Below are positions 1 through 10,776 of a stretch of 64,000 bases of DNA, one piece after another. Within the stretch, counting starts at the first letter, position 1. The number at the start of each line of letters is the position of its first letter. The DNA lies in contig JANATF010000001.1 of the NCBI GenBank assembly GCA_029449245.1, positions 2,294,001-2,358,000 on the forward strand. The letters are read 5' to 3'. The notes beneath the pieces were generated by a model. That model was not told the DNA's origin. It did no database searches and worked only from the letters and a program-made list of their open reading frames with translations. The stretch is from Mortierella alpina. Lineage: Eukaryota > Mortierellomycota > Mortierellomycetes > Mortierellales > Mortierellaceae. The position numbers and the translations under genes were made by a program.

Positions 1-261
1 CTCTGTGTACTACAAACCTCCAACGACATTTATGGCAACATCTGATGCACGTACCAGATCGGAATTATGTACAATAATTGCGAAGGTGTAGAGCAGGACG
101 GCAAGAAGGCTGAGGACAGGCTATCGAAAGCAGCTGTTGGCGACTATGATCCAGCCCCAGGCGCTGTCGCCGACTTGCCTTACGATGATTAAGGCGCAGA
201 AGGTCGGGAACCCAGGACGTATTGGTACTAGTAGCACATCAAAAATGAAGTAAAATGCTGG

Positions 262-1990
262 CCTAGGTGTCGGCACCACCCACCAAACTTTATGAATGAG
301 TCGAAAAGAGAATGCACTTGAAATTGGTGTGATAATGACTTAGCTACAGCAGAGTCTGTATTGGATATGCGGAGTGGCCAGTGCAATCCCAATAGATATG
401 TTGACCAGCAAATCTTGTCTCAGAGGACACACCCTATGACTAACTGTTATGACGGCTAGTAATCTCCGATGATCTTTGGTTCAGGTACCCCTGCATAACG
501 GACAACACACACTGCTTGAGTTCGAGGATCTCATCATGAGTTTTGGATTGACAATACCTCCTAACACGCGATTCCGTGGCTATATCACACCTGCTCAATT
601 TTTCGTGACTATCCTCTGTTATGATCTGGTAACAGTAGCTGCTGTCCCAATCCTCGATGCGCCTGATAGAGTGCCTCTGGAGACAGTTTCTTTCGCATCT
701 AGAGGCTAACGCCTGCACATTTGCTACGCACGCTGAGACGAGATCATCAGAGCGAGACGCACATATTTCAAAGAGGCTCTTCAATGAGAGGCGGCAATCA
801 TCGACACATTGTTGAAACTTCTGGGACCTCTCCTGGCACTTCTCGATGCAAAAGGCGCTGTTGTGGAGGGCTGTAGCTGTTCGATTGACTTGGCATCCAA
901 ATCGAGAAGTGTCGTTGCAGATGGCCATTGAAGCTGTTTGGTTATCTTGGCATGCAATGCCGGATACGTTATTAACATCCGTCGTTGTCTGGCAGGTCTG
1001 GACGTCGTAGTGCAGTGCCAAACACCCGGTGATACAGTATCGGATGCTAGTGCCCACTGAGAATGTGTAGGGGCCACGATAAGTCGAGACTGCTGGAGAT
1101 GGGGCGAAGGCAACCAACATGAGCGCGGAAAGAAAGGCCGCACTGATGACACTGGAAACTGCTGCGTGCATATGAATGGTGAAATTAGAAAGACGAGGAA
1201 TGATTTCGAGCACAAGGTTACCGAAAAGAAGGAACTAGATCGAGGTGTGAGTACGTGCAATTAATTAGCTGTTGATCCAAAAGGTTCAGCCAGTGTACCG
1301 TATAAGGAAGCAGCAAGACTAGTCTCTAGTATCAGTACTATGAAGCGGGCCAAAGAGTTGCACAACCATTAGGAAGAGGTGGCAGCCGCATCCAGGACCC
1401 ATCGTTATAGTGTCCCGAGGGCGATCGAAAAGTGTCGGGCATCGGACTCTTAGGTTGCTGGTGCACTGTAAATTCGTTCTATGGATTCTTGTGAAGCAAG
1501 GTGTGAGTCTAAGTGCTCAGGAACAAGAGTAGAACAGACGAGTGGCGTTTCAGGCAGCAGCGCGACTTAGTGCCTCTTGTTGTAAAACTGGGCTAACAGT
1601 ATAACTGAAGATTATTCTATACAGAATAGAGGAGGACATACCTTCAAGTCTAACATTTGATGCTGCGAGAACATTCTTCGTCCACAGAGAAACGTAGAAA
1701 TGAGTGTATGAGTTGCGTGGCCTGATCTTCTAGCAAGTGCAACTACAACTGGGAGCAACAGACTTACTTGAGATGGCGACCCCCTGACGATTTGTAGAGT
1801 GAAATTCGTGCTATACTGCGTAACCACGAGCAGTATACTTGAGACGCATCCGTCCTGCCCCATGCTGCACTGTAGTGACCCTCCTAGAAGCGAAACCTTA
1901 TTGCCGATCAGAACAAGACGTGGTCCTTCTGTGAGCTCCAAAAATCCGGATTGCAATATCATAACCCGATGCAAATTGGTAAAAGGTAGC
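262..1990. repeat. Segmental duplication, copy A
   Basis: This stretch is repeated in diverged form at about 4645-6255. Matching landmarks are 'accacccaccaaac' (about 275 and 4656), 'tctgtattggatat' (about 354 and 4739), the whole secreted-protein gene, 'cctgatcttcta' (about 1721 and 5952) and 'gaacaagacgtggtcctt' (about 1911 and 6178). The order is the same in both copies. The edges are estimated by eye. Outside the gene, 1172-2245 holds no other coding region that I can support. Confidence 0.8.
440..1171 (-). CDS. Secreted cysteine-rich protein, copy A
   Basis: A 243-residue single-exon ORF read from an ATG at 1171; the longer frame upstream begins only with GTG, and the paralogue at 5559 starts at the matching ATG. 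The first 25 or so residues form a signal peptide (hydrophobic, ending around SPAVS). The rest carries many cysteines, several in CxxxC spacing, and N-glycosylation sequons such as NQT, NDTS and NRTA. No family is recognised. It is clearly homologous to the protein at 4834-5559; the N-terminal two thirds are near-identical and the C-terminal third has diverged most. A role in the wall or as a secreted effector-like protein is a guess from cysteine content only. Confidence 0.7.
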   Translation of the reverse strand: MHAAVSSVISAAFLSALMLVAFAPSPAVSTYRGPYTFSVGTSIRYCITGCLALHYDVQTCQTTTDVNNVSGIACQDNQTASMAICNDTSRFGCQVNRTATALHNSAFCIEKCQERSQKFQQCVDDCRLSLKSLFEICASRSDDLVSACVANVQALASRCERNCLQRHSIRRIEDWDSSYCYQIITEDSHEKLSRCDIATESRVRRYCQSKTHDEILELKQCVLSVMQGYLNQRSSEITSRHNS

Positions 1991-2154
1991 AATTTTTAAC
2001 TTGACATGCAGGCTTTGTGCCGATACTATTCGTCCAAGCAGAATCGATGGCAAGCGGGCCATCAGACGCAGGATGCAGTGCGATGTATCTAACATGCAGT
2101 TAAGCAAGATTATTCAGTTGACCATATGAAAAAATTCGGGACCAGAAGGTTTTA

Positions 2155-2206
2155 TGCACTTTGGGAACTTATGTGCAGGAACCGGAACCGCTGTTCTCAA
2201 AGTGCA
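2155..2206. repeat. Short inverted repeat (hairpin) near transposase 3' end
   Basis: TGCACTTTGGGAAC (2155-2168) faces GTTCTCAAAGTGCA (2193-2206), 13 of 14 positions pairing, with a 24-base loop. It lies just past the 3' end of the transposase gene. It could be a terminal repeat of the element, a terminator-like hairpin, or the scar of a small insertion. Confidence 0.45.
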
Positions 2207-2245
2207 TTACCAAAAAAGACCGATACATATTTTTTCGGGTTCAGG

Positions 2246-4126
2246 TCATTCCAATATTGTTGATTTGAAGTACTGGTGAATAGTGGTCTGCTCCAATTTC
2301 AGGACGCGCTTCGATTCCATGAAATTCAAAAGCATTTTGGTGGACAACAGTTCCGGCCTCAGATCGACCTCCTCTTGCTGCTGAATGTACTTCTTAACTG
2401 TCAGCAGGCAGTCTTGGGCCACCGTTCTTGGAATAATAGGCTCCTCTACCGAATCATCCTCTGATGCTGGCAGTGCATCCTCGACATCTGCAAGCAAAAG
2501 TTCTTGACTAGTCATCTCGGTGTCCTCGAAGAAGTCCATCTCCTCATCCTCGTAGTTCAGAAGCGCTCGAATATCTAGGCGACCCCGAAAGAATTCTGGT
2601 CTGTGAACTCGAAGACTTGCGTGCGTGTTTTTAATATCTTGTATTACACCTTGGTCAAGGTTGTCAATGTCGTCGTCAGAAGGCAACTCTGAGTTGTTGG
2701 CTGATGTCTTGATGCGACAGTGGCGAAAGCAATTATGGATGGAAGCAGAACTGACTCCGTCCCAAGTTGGTACAAGTAAATTAATTGCGTCGCGAATGGT
2801 GATATTCACGGCCTGTTTAGGATCCTGCGCTAAAGTTGTCGCTCTGGGAATTCCTATCGCTATGTCCATGGCTGTTCTAACTCGCATGCCATCCATTGCC
2901 TCCACACGTTGCAAGACGCTTCTGTTGAAATCTCTGCGATATAGCAACTTAAAGTTGTTGATAATGCCGGCTTCAAGAGGCTGAAGTTTTGACGTGGTAT
3001 TAGCCGGAAGATACACGATTTCTGTGCGTCGAAGTTCTGGTAGACCCTGCATCTTTGATGCCTTATGCCCTGCAAAATTGTCGAGTAGCAAAACAACCCT
3101 TTCTTTCCCAAGACGCACAATCCTTGAATCGAATGATCTGAGCCACTCAACAAAATGCTGTGTTGTCATCCATGCCTTGATGTTATGGCGGTAGGTGCAG
3201 CCAAGTGTATCCATGTTAACATTCTTGAAGCAACGCGGTGACTTGAAATGCCCAATAACCAGAGGCGGTAGTTTGTCGGATCCATCGCCACTACAACACA
3301 AAGCAATGGTCACGCGATGCTTGCTCTGCTTGTGGCCTTCTAACCGCCTATTAGCCAAAGAAAGGGTGTCCTAATATCATCCATACAACAAAGTTAGGAT
3401 GGATGCAATAAACACAACATCCATAGATATTTCTTGGTGTTAGAGACTTGCCTCTTGCTGGTAGAAGAGAGCTGTCTCGTCCATGTTGTAGATGCAACTC
3501 CAATCGACCTCATCGAGAATCTCCCGAAGCTTGGGACGTTCAGAGTCAACGGCCTCCATGTCAACATCTCCACTTCCTCCAAATCGTCGACGTCGGCTGA
3601 TGTTGTGTCTGAATGAATCCAACCATCGTGCTGATGCCTTAAAAACCGCCTCGTTCAAACCCAAGTCATCCCTAATCAACTCGGCTTTCTTCCTGATGAG
3701 ATCGTCTGTCATGTTAACGCAGTGCTGATATTTGTGGAACCACTGTGCGACCCTTTCTTCTATCTCTGGATGCTTAACAGGGTTCTCGCGACGAACATTG
3801 GCATCGGCTCTCGATAAAGGGTCCTCATATACGCCCCTCTGCTTCAGTATTCTGGAGATGGTTGACTGGCCTACATCCAGGTTTAGGTAAAGTTTCGCCC
3901 AGTTGACAAGATCCTCCTGCGTCATGTTGCTATCCTTCGATGATTTCGCGCAGATGAGTTGTCGTTCCTTTTTAGTTGCCGCCCTTTTTTGCTGCAGTTT
4001 GTGTAGACATCGAATGAAATCGTGGTCGTAAAGTTCGAATGCCCGCAGTGCTTTTGCGAGCTGTTCTTGTTTTGTGAGTTCGTCGCGTCTTCCTTTGATA
4101 GGGGACACGCGCTTTTGTGGTGGCAT
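2246..4126 (-). CDS. Pogo/Tigger-type DDE transposase (spliced)
   Basis: Two exons, 3452-4126 and 2246-3370, give 599 residues in phase. The 81-bp intron has a GC-AG pair: donor AG|GCAAGT and acceptor attag. Residues 1-225 hold a helix-turn-helix region of the CENP-B/pogo kind followed by the first catalytic Asp in 'YNMDETALF'. The second exon carries 'LLLDNFAGH' and 'SKLQPLEAGI', the second and third catalytic positions. The third acid is Glu, where the neighbouring element at 8.6 kb has Asp ('QPMDAGI'); the spacing from the second Asp is 35 residues. The frame is intact, so it may be expressed, but no element ends were found. Tigger-like family assignment is by motif order. Confidence 0.85.
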
Positions 4127-4644
4127 CAGATTATTATAGTGGTGGGTGATTGTTGTAACGGAAAAGATGTGAAAAACATGAACGGATTTCCAGCACTATA
4201 GACAACTTTCTGGTGTGCACCATGATCTTTGGGACGATTAGGAATGCAACGGCCGAGAGGTGACCGATAAGGTGCAGTGAATGGGAGCTCACCTTGCGTT
4301 ATGCAGATCACTCTAAATGCATGAAATATGTCTGCTCCATTGTGTATACAATACTGTACACTGTTGCCTCACAACCTCGTCATCACATGGGTATTATGAT
4401 TCACAGCCATGCAATTGCTAAAAGGATCCTTCCTTGAGGAAGCGACGACGATATTGGCGAGCACCACGTGTAAACGGCGTGAGACCACACTAACCGAAGG
4501 CTGGAAAATGGTTCCTCAAAGTGAGCAGCACAGGAGATGCTATTGTCATGGCCAAACTAGGCTGCCAGTATAAAGCAGTCTTGGAGTAGGGCAGGACTGG
4601 CACGGTAATGGATTAAAAGTTCAAGTAACGCTGCTTTTGCCACC

Positions 4645-6255
4645 GCGATGGGACCACCCACCAAACTCTAAGGAGGAGTCAAATACATCAACGAGAAGGC
4701 GCATCTACAATAGTGGTACTAACTTAGCTACAACAGAATCTGTATTGGATATACGGACCGGTCATTGCAACCCCAATAGGTATGTTGACCAGCAGGTCAC
4801 GTCTAAGAGAAGGACCCATCCTATGGCTAACTATCACGATGGATAGTAGTTTTCGTTGACCTCTGTTTCAGGTATTCCCACATGACGGTCAAGGCACTCC
4901 TGCCTGAACTCGTCGATCTCAGCAAGAGCATCGAATCTACAGTTGATCCTAACTCTCCGTTTCGCGAATAGATCACACCTTTTCAATTTTTCCTGGCTAT
5001 CCTCAGTTCGGACCTTGTAACAAGACCTGCTACCCCACTCCTCGAGCCGCTTGATAGAATGCCTCTGGAGACATGGTTCCTCGCATCTAGAGGCTAGCGC
5101 CTGGACAATGGCTATGCATTCCGAGACGAACTCATCCAGGAGAGACGTACAGCTTTTAAAGTCATTCGACAGTGACAGGCGGCAACCATCGACACATTGT
5201 TGAAATTGTTGGGACATCTCCTTGCACTGCTCGATGCAAAGGGTGCTGTTGTGGAGGGCTGTAGCTGTTCGATTGACTTGGCATCCAAATCGAGAAGTGT
5301 CGTTGCAGTTGGTCATTAAAGTTGTTTGGTTATCTTGGCATGCAATGCCGGACACGTTATGAACATCCGTGGCTGTTTGGCAGACCGGGACGCCGTAGTG
5401 CAGCGCCAGGCACCGGGCGGTACAGTACTTGACGTTGATGCCCACTGTGAACTTGTAGGGACCATCATAAGTTGGGGTTGCTGGTGATAAGGCAAGGGCG
5501 GTCAATATGAGCGCGGAAAGAAAGGCCGCACTGATGACACTGGAAAATGCTGCGTGCATATGAATGGTAAACTAGAGGGTCCTGGAATGATTTCGAGCAC
5601 AAGGTTAATAAAAAGAAGGACCGAGATTAAGATTTGAGTTGGTGCTATGATACCGTGTACCGTACAACGAGGTAGCAATCCAGCATCCGGGACCCATCGC
5701 TACCGTTATCTGAGGATGATTAATGCTGTGCATCGGATTCTCAGGTTGCTGGTGTGATTCATAACCAGATAAGGAGGCATGCTAATTCCTGATAAGCAGC
5801 AGGGCAACTTAGTGCGACTTGTTGTTAGATTGGTCTAACAGAATGCATGGACAGTATACTATATTGGTATACCTTGTCTTGCATTTGAATGCCTCGACAA
5901 CAGTTTCCGTCCGCAGCGAAAAAGTGGAAAGGAGTGTATGAGTTACGTGGCCTGATCTTCTATCGAGGTGCAACTACAACTGGGAGCGATTGGCAGAGAT
6001 CACAGGCTCTTGATTGAGAGCAGGCCCAGCCCCTGACAAATAGTAGAATGTCAGTGCGAGCCACACCGCGTAGAGAATAGCCTTCGAGCAGAGTTCCTGA
6101 GACGCGTCCGTCCTAGCCCATGCCGTGTTAAACATAGTTTTCCTCCTGGGTGCAATAAGAAAACCTTATTGTCGATCAGAACAAGACGTGGTCCTTCCAA
6201 GAACTCCGAAAAACCGGATTGCAAATTGTAATATCGCTCTCGATGCATTTGCACA
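4645..6255. repeat. Segmental duplication, copy B
   Basis: Second copy of the 262-1990 segment in the same orientation, about 4.4 kb downstream. It carries the paralogous cysteine-rich gene plus flanking DNA on both sides. The copies differ by many substitutions and small indels, so the duplication is not recent. The 5560-6454 stretch beyond the gene holds only this flank and the upstream region of the monooxygenase. Confidence 0.8.
4834..5559 (-). CDS. Secreted cysteine-rich protein, copy B
   Basis: A 241-residue single-exon ORF starting at ATG 5559, paralogous to the protein at 440-1171. It has a hydrophobic signal peptide of about 25 residues, then shared blocks such as 'NVSGIACQDNQT', 'NDTSRFGCQVNRTA', 'CLQRHSI' and 'CVDGCRLSL' (Asp for Gly in copy A). 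Cysteine positions are conserved between the copies while the last 40 residues are unrelated, as the reading frames drift near the stop. No known family recognised. Survival of two open frames despite sequence drift implies that both are, or were until lately, under selection. Confidence 0.7.
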   Translation of the reverse strand: MHAAFSSVISAAFLSALILTALALSPATPTYDGPYKFTVGINVKYCTARCLALHYGVPVCQTATDVHNVSGIACQDNQTTLMTNCNDTSRFGCQVNRTATALHNSTLCIEQCKEMSQQFQQCVDGCRLSLSNDFKSCTSLLDEFVSECIAIVQALASRCEEPCLQRHSIKRLEEWGSRSCYKVRTEDSQEKLKRCDLFAKRRVRINCRFDALAEIDEFRQECLDRHVGIPETEVNENYYPS

Positions 6256-6454
6256 CGCCAAAACTAAGGCATGCAGCAAGTGATGCTTTGTCCCACCCTG
6301 CCCTCCAACGGTCCCTTGTTTTGGTGACATTCCGTGCCATCATCTTCCTCGTCACCTCTTGTCTGATTGCAACCTCATCTTTTGCTCATTGCCCTTCTTG
6401 ACTCATTCCCACTGAATCTTCGTTTGCATTGAACACGCTTGCCCATCTCAAAGA

Positions 6455-8549
6455 ATGACTTCAACAGACCGGCCTCGTCCTGAGGTGCTCATCGTCGGCG
6501 CCGGACTCTCCGGCCTCCTTCTAGGCATCCTCCTCGAACGCGCAGATATCCCTTACAGCATTTACGAGCGCGCACCCAAAGTGAAGCCACTCGGTAACGC
6601 TCCTTTGTTCACGTTAAGGAATCGAACTGTCTATCCTGCAAGCCAAGCTCTTGGAACTAAACTTCTGCTCGAATGTTCTTTCACATAGGAGCGATCATGT
6701 CCTTGAATGTCAACATCCTCCCAGCTTTGGAGCAGCTCGGGCTACTGGAGGATCTTCACAAGATCTCCTTCCCAAGCCCTGGATTCGATATCTACTCCGA
6801 GGAACTGAAGCCCATTGCAAGCATGCGTGGCAAGGGATATAAAGAGCAGTAAGTTTCCGCTTATTACCGTCCGTGCCAATGAATAAAAATAAGCAAAAGG
6901 AGATTTCATTCATGTTGACTTCTGTCTCTCTCTCATTTATAGAGTCGGGTATGACATTGTGGTCTTTGCCCGTCCTCCGATGTACGACCTGCTGCTCTCC
7001 AAGATCCCAGAGCACAAAATCCACCTCAACAAGAAGGTGACCACATCGACCCAGGACGACAACAAAGTATCGATCACCTGTGAAGACGGAGCCACCTACA
7101 CGGGAGACATTCTTGTGGGTGCGGATGGTGCCTATAGCGGGATCCGACAGAGCATATACAAGGAGGTGGCAGAGAAGGGGGTTTTGCCCAAGGCAGACGC
7201 CCAGAATCTGGCACAGGGCTATATCACGATGGTGGGAACCACCGATCCGTTGGACGCTGCAAAGTTTCCAGATTTGAAGGATACTTATACTCACTTTGCG
7301 CAGATGATTGGCAAAGGGACACCTTATACCGTACGACATTCACTGTTTTTCTTGGTTTTTCTCAAGGGCATATTTTGGTGCGGCAATTTGACACATATAT
7401 TTTTTATTTCTCCTGGACAAACAGTGGAGCACGTTCACTGTGCCAGGAAACAAGATCTGCTGGAGTGTTCAGGTGCAACTGGGTACCAAGGGTGCTGTGG
7501 ACAAGCTTTACAAGAATGCAGAATGGACTCCCGAGTCCAACGAGAAAATGATTGAAGAGATTTCAAACTTCAAGACGCCCTATGGTGTCCTTGGAGACTT
7601 GATTCAAAACACACCTAGCGAGCGCATATCAAAGGTCACGCTTGAGGACAAGTTGTTTGAGACTTGGCATTACAGCAGGACAGTGTTGATTGGCGATGGT
7701 AGGGACATCTGGCTAGAAAGTGTGATGATCCGTTCTTTTGACTGTTCATGGCTCGTCTATTCTGACATTCAGTATCCAATCCTACTGCTTACAAATAGCT
7801 GCTCATAAGGTACTTCACAGCTTTTTATGAAATGGTCTGAATGCGGAGCAACATGGCGGATGAAAAGTCATACTTACTGCGTTGTCCATATTTAATGACT
7901 ATCTTGTTGTAGTTGCTCCCTAGTGCCGGACAAGGTAACGAATGACGATGCATTGTATCACAGAGATTTTTGACAATGAGATCAGTCCCTTTCAAAAGTG
8001 CTTAATGTGGAAAGTTTTAAAACTGTGTAATTTTTCTCTATTTTTAGGTGCTGTCAATGCCATGCAGGACTCTGTCATTCTCGCCAACTGCATTTACGAC
8101 CTTGCATCATTGTCGTCAAAGGATATCAACACTGCCTTTGCGGACTACAAGGAACAGCGATACCCTTTTGCAAAGTACCATTTTGAATCCAGCAAGACCC
8201 AAGCTAAGATTCTCTTTGGACAGGTACTACACGCCAGCTTGACATTGTTCTTTTGTTCATTGACTGAGCGAGTGGAGAAATCTGATCCTTCCATATCAAC
8301 ATTTTTTTAAAACAACCCATTGTCCCCATTCACTACTAGACATTGTTGGACAGGATAATTCGCCATGTTGCCTTCAACTATCTTCCGCAATCTTTGACCA
8401 TGAAGGAGATCTTCAAGTCTGCAGAATATCAGCCGCAGGCAACCTTTTTGCCTATGGTCGAAAAGCGTGGGTTGGGCAAGGTCACCCCGCAGAAGCCCTC
8501 CAAGAGGTACACTGAGGAACAGGCACAGAAGAAGCAGGTGGCCAATTGA
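6455..8549 (+). CDS. FAD-dependent monooxygenase (salicylate hydroxylase-like)
   Basis: Eight exons: 6455-6593, 6689-6848, 6943-7330, 7425-7698, 7799-7809, 7913-7934, 8048-8223, 8340-8549; 459 residues, all phases consistent. The N-terminus has the Rossmann motif 'VGAGLSGL' for FAD. 'VGADGAYSG' is the DG motif that contacts FAD and NAD(P)H, and 'LIGDAAHKLLPSAGQG' is the GD motif. The last is assembled across two microexons of 11 and 22 bases, which a naive reading would miss. Class A flavoprotein hydroxylases of this length use NAD(P)H and oxygen on aromatic or polycyclic substrates; the substrate here is unknown. No membrane anchor is evident. A Tigger-like transposon begins only 51 bp past the stop. 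Confidence 0.9.
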
Positions 8550-8600
8550 ACCAACCCCCGACCTATGGAGACATGTGCCCATCAGGGCCAAAGCACAGTA

Positions 8601-8623
8601 CAGTCGACTCTCTATAAAGGAAA
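8601..8623 (+). repeat. Left TIR of Tigger-like element
   Basis: 23-bp inverted repeat, identical to the reverse complement of 10629-10651 and to 59348-59370. It is preceded by TA. Confidence 0.95.
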
Positions 8624-8758
8624 TCTGCATGAAGGAAATCTCTTTACAAAGGAAACAATTCAATCGGTCCCAACGTTGGGACTTGAGAGATAAAGGAAAC
8701 ATTGTATAAAGTGTAAAAGAAACACTTCTACGGTCCCGGCTATATGTAATATTTCCTT

Positions 8759-10419
8759 CTATACAGAGGAAGCTGAGTTGAAATACTCCCTCAGACTGGG
8801 TTGGCGAAGGTGCTTTTTCTGTAGGTCCTCCGTAGCTTGCAAAAGTTTTTTTGACATCGAGACGAGTTCCTGCGTGTCATGATTCTGAAACTGCCAAAAG
8901 AGTGTCATTTGCTGCATGGCCCTCACTGCCTGGGTGATATTGTACTCTGAACGCACAACAATGTCCTCTTCAGTTTCTGCGGCTGGCTCGCTGGGAAGCT
9001 GTGTTAATTCCTCTACAATGTCCTCGTCTGTTGGCAGGTATGACACCTCCTGCTCGTCCGGATGGTTTAACAAGAATGTTATAGACATCGGGTCCTGATA
9101 TGGCATCCGTTGAAGATTGCTCCTGAGCTGATCCATGACGTAATTATCATTGTCATCGCAGACAATGGCATCACCGTCGCTTGGTGTGCGAATTTTACAT
9201 ATTTTGAAGCAGTTTCCTATGGTTATGTCCACCACCTCATCCCAAGCTTGCACGGCCATTCTGATACCTGTGAGGATGTCGATTCTTGCAGGATTCGTGA
9301 TACCATTCTCGAGGTTGCTTAAAAGTTGCTTGGAAAAATGAAGTCTGTATCGAGCCTTGAATGACCTGATAATACCAGCATCCATGGGTTGGAGTTTGGA
9401 GGTCATGTTAGGTGGCAAGTAGAGAACCTCCGTGTTCTGTAGTTGCGGAATGTTGGTCTCGTTACCGTGCGCGCTGCAGTTGTCCATAATCAACAACACT
9501 CTGCGATTAACCCTGCCATCAAACCATCGGAGCCAGTCGCTGAATGTCTTCATCGTCATACATGCCTTTGTGTTCCAACGGTATGCCATTCCCAAGTTGC
9601 TGAGCTGAACGTTCTTAAAACAACGCGGCTTCTGGTATTTGCCAATGATCCATAGCGGCACTTTATCGGATCCATCGCCATTTGAACAGACGGCCACTGT
9701 TATGCGCTCCTTGTCTTGTTTTCTGCCCTCAAGTTGCGTAGTAGCTAAGGCTCTATCGGGCTTCACCATAGAGTATATGATAGTTATACACGACGATCTA
9801 CATCTATATACATGTACAATGGCGTCTGTAAGTTATTGCCGCTGTCTCTACATACCTGCATTCGATAAAAGAGTCCGGTCTCGTCCATGTTATAAATATC
9901 TCTCCACGAGTATCTGTCTAGCTTTGCACACAAGCCCGGCAACCGCTCTTCCAAGGTCTCCATATTGACAGATCCACTCTCCCCAACTGTACGGTATTGC
10001 TTGATGCCATGGCGTTTCTTGAATGTCGTTAGCCATCCATCAGAAAACTTGAAACTTGCTTTCTTGCCATAGAGAGCCTCGAGGAAGACTTTTCCTTTAG
10101 CTTGGATCAAATGCCCACTCATCTGGATTTTATCTTGATAGAGCTTAAACCACTCAATTAGGGCAGCATCTAGTAACGGGAACTGGACTTGTCTGTGTCG
10201 TTTGGCGTCTTTTTTGTGTGGATCGTTGCTTAGCAGTAGTTCCGTAGATCGCTTTAACGTCGTGGATATTGTTGATCTGGCCACTTTGATGTTGTGTTTC
10301 TCCTCAAGCCATGAAAGAAGCTGATCGATAGTCATGCTGGGGTCCTCCATTTTTTTTCGGCAAAGCGCGATACGCTGCTCCATTGTCATCGAATTATGTG
10401 GCGATCCTTTCGAACTCAT
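8759..10419 (-). CDS. Tigger-like DDE transposase (spliced, intact)
   Basis: Exons 9856-10419 and 8759-9760 give 521 residues; the 95-bp intron has donor CAG|GTATGT and acceptor gaag, phase 0. The N-terminal 150 residues are a pogo-type HTH plus CENP-B-like DNA-binding region ('LLSWLEEKHNIKVARSTIS', 'FSDGWLTTFKKRHGI'). Catalytic acids are in 'YNMDETGLFYR', 'LLIMDNCSAHG' and 'SKLQPMDAGII', a DDD arrangement. The C-terminal 100 residues are acidic and variable. It lies wholly between perfect TIRs. The transposase would bind the TIRs and cut and paste the element into TA sites; it could also mobilise other DNA with the same ends. Confidence 0.93.
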
Positions 10420-10628
10420 GGTGTTTAGATAGGGAAGGCAGACTGTTGAAAGAAAGAGTGAAATGTTTGCTTATGTTATTTGTGGTTGTAAACAAGGCTG
10501 TCTGCACTGCAGAGATCATTATTCAGCCTATCTTTAGTGCAAAGCCGGATAACTCGACCTTGAACCCCTCCCTTGTGTAAAGGAAATTTCTCTCTCTAAA
10601 GGAAAACAGTCAAGCCGGGCTTAGAGCG

Positions 10629-10651
10629 TTTCCTTTATAGAGAGTCGACTG
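10629..10651 (-). repeat. Right TIR of Tigger-like element
   Basis: 23-bp inverted repeat, perfect partner of 8601-8623, followed by TA at 10652-10653. Confidence 0.95.
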
Positions 10652-10776
10652 TACTGCCACAATTCACTAATAAATAGCGGTTTTCAATGCAGTTTTCAAG
10701 GAAGCAGTTTTAAATATGCAATTTTTACACTAAGGACACGAATACAAAAAAAATGAGGACATCGAGATCTCGGACT

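Larger units (their letters stand above)
2010..4630 (-). mobile_element. Pogo/Tigger-like DNA transposon, ends not defined
   Basis: The block between the two duplicated segments contains one spliced DDE transposase and otherwise non-coding DNA. I could not identify a convincing terminal inverted repeat pair or TA target duplication, so the limits given are simply the edges of the flanking duplication. A weak candidate pair is the TGCACTTTGGGAAC at 2155 and a related inverted stretch near 4511-4527. The 4127-4630 part has no gene. Confidence 0.5.
8601..10651 (-). mobile_element. Intact Tigger/pogo-like transposon with perfect TIRs
   Basis: A 2,051-bp element bounded by perfect 23-bp terminal inverted repeats starting CAGTCGACTCTCTATAAAGG, at 8601-8623 and 10629-10651, with a TA on each side (8599-8600, 10652-10653) as the target duplication typical of Tc1/mariner-pogo elements. 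Subterminal DNA at both ends has several extra copies of the motif AAAGGAAA, likely transposase binding sites. It encodes one intact spliced transposase on the minus strand. Intact ends plus intact gene suggest an autonomous or recently active copy. Another TIR of the same family lies at 59348. Confidence 0.95.

Noticed and set aside
2155-4527. TIR pair for the first pogo-like element
   Set aside because: The stretch near 4511-4527 only loosely matches the inverse of 2155-2168 and lacks TA on both sides.
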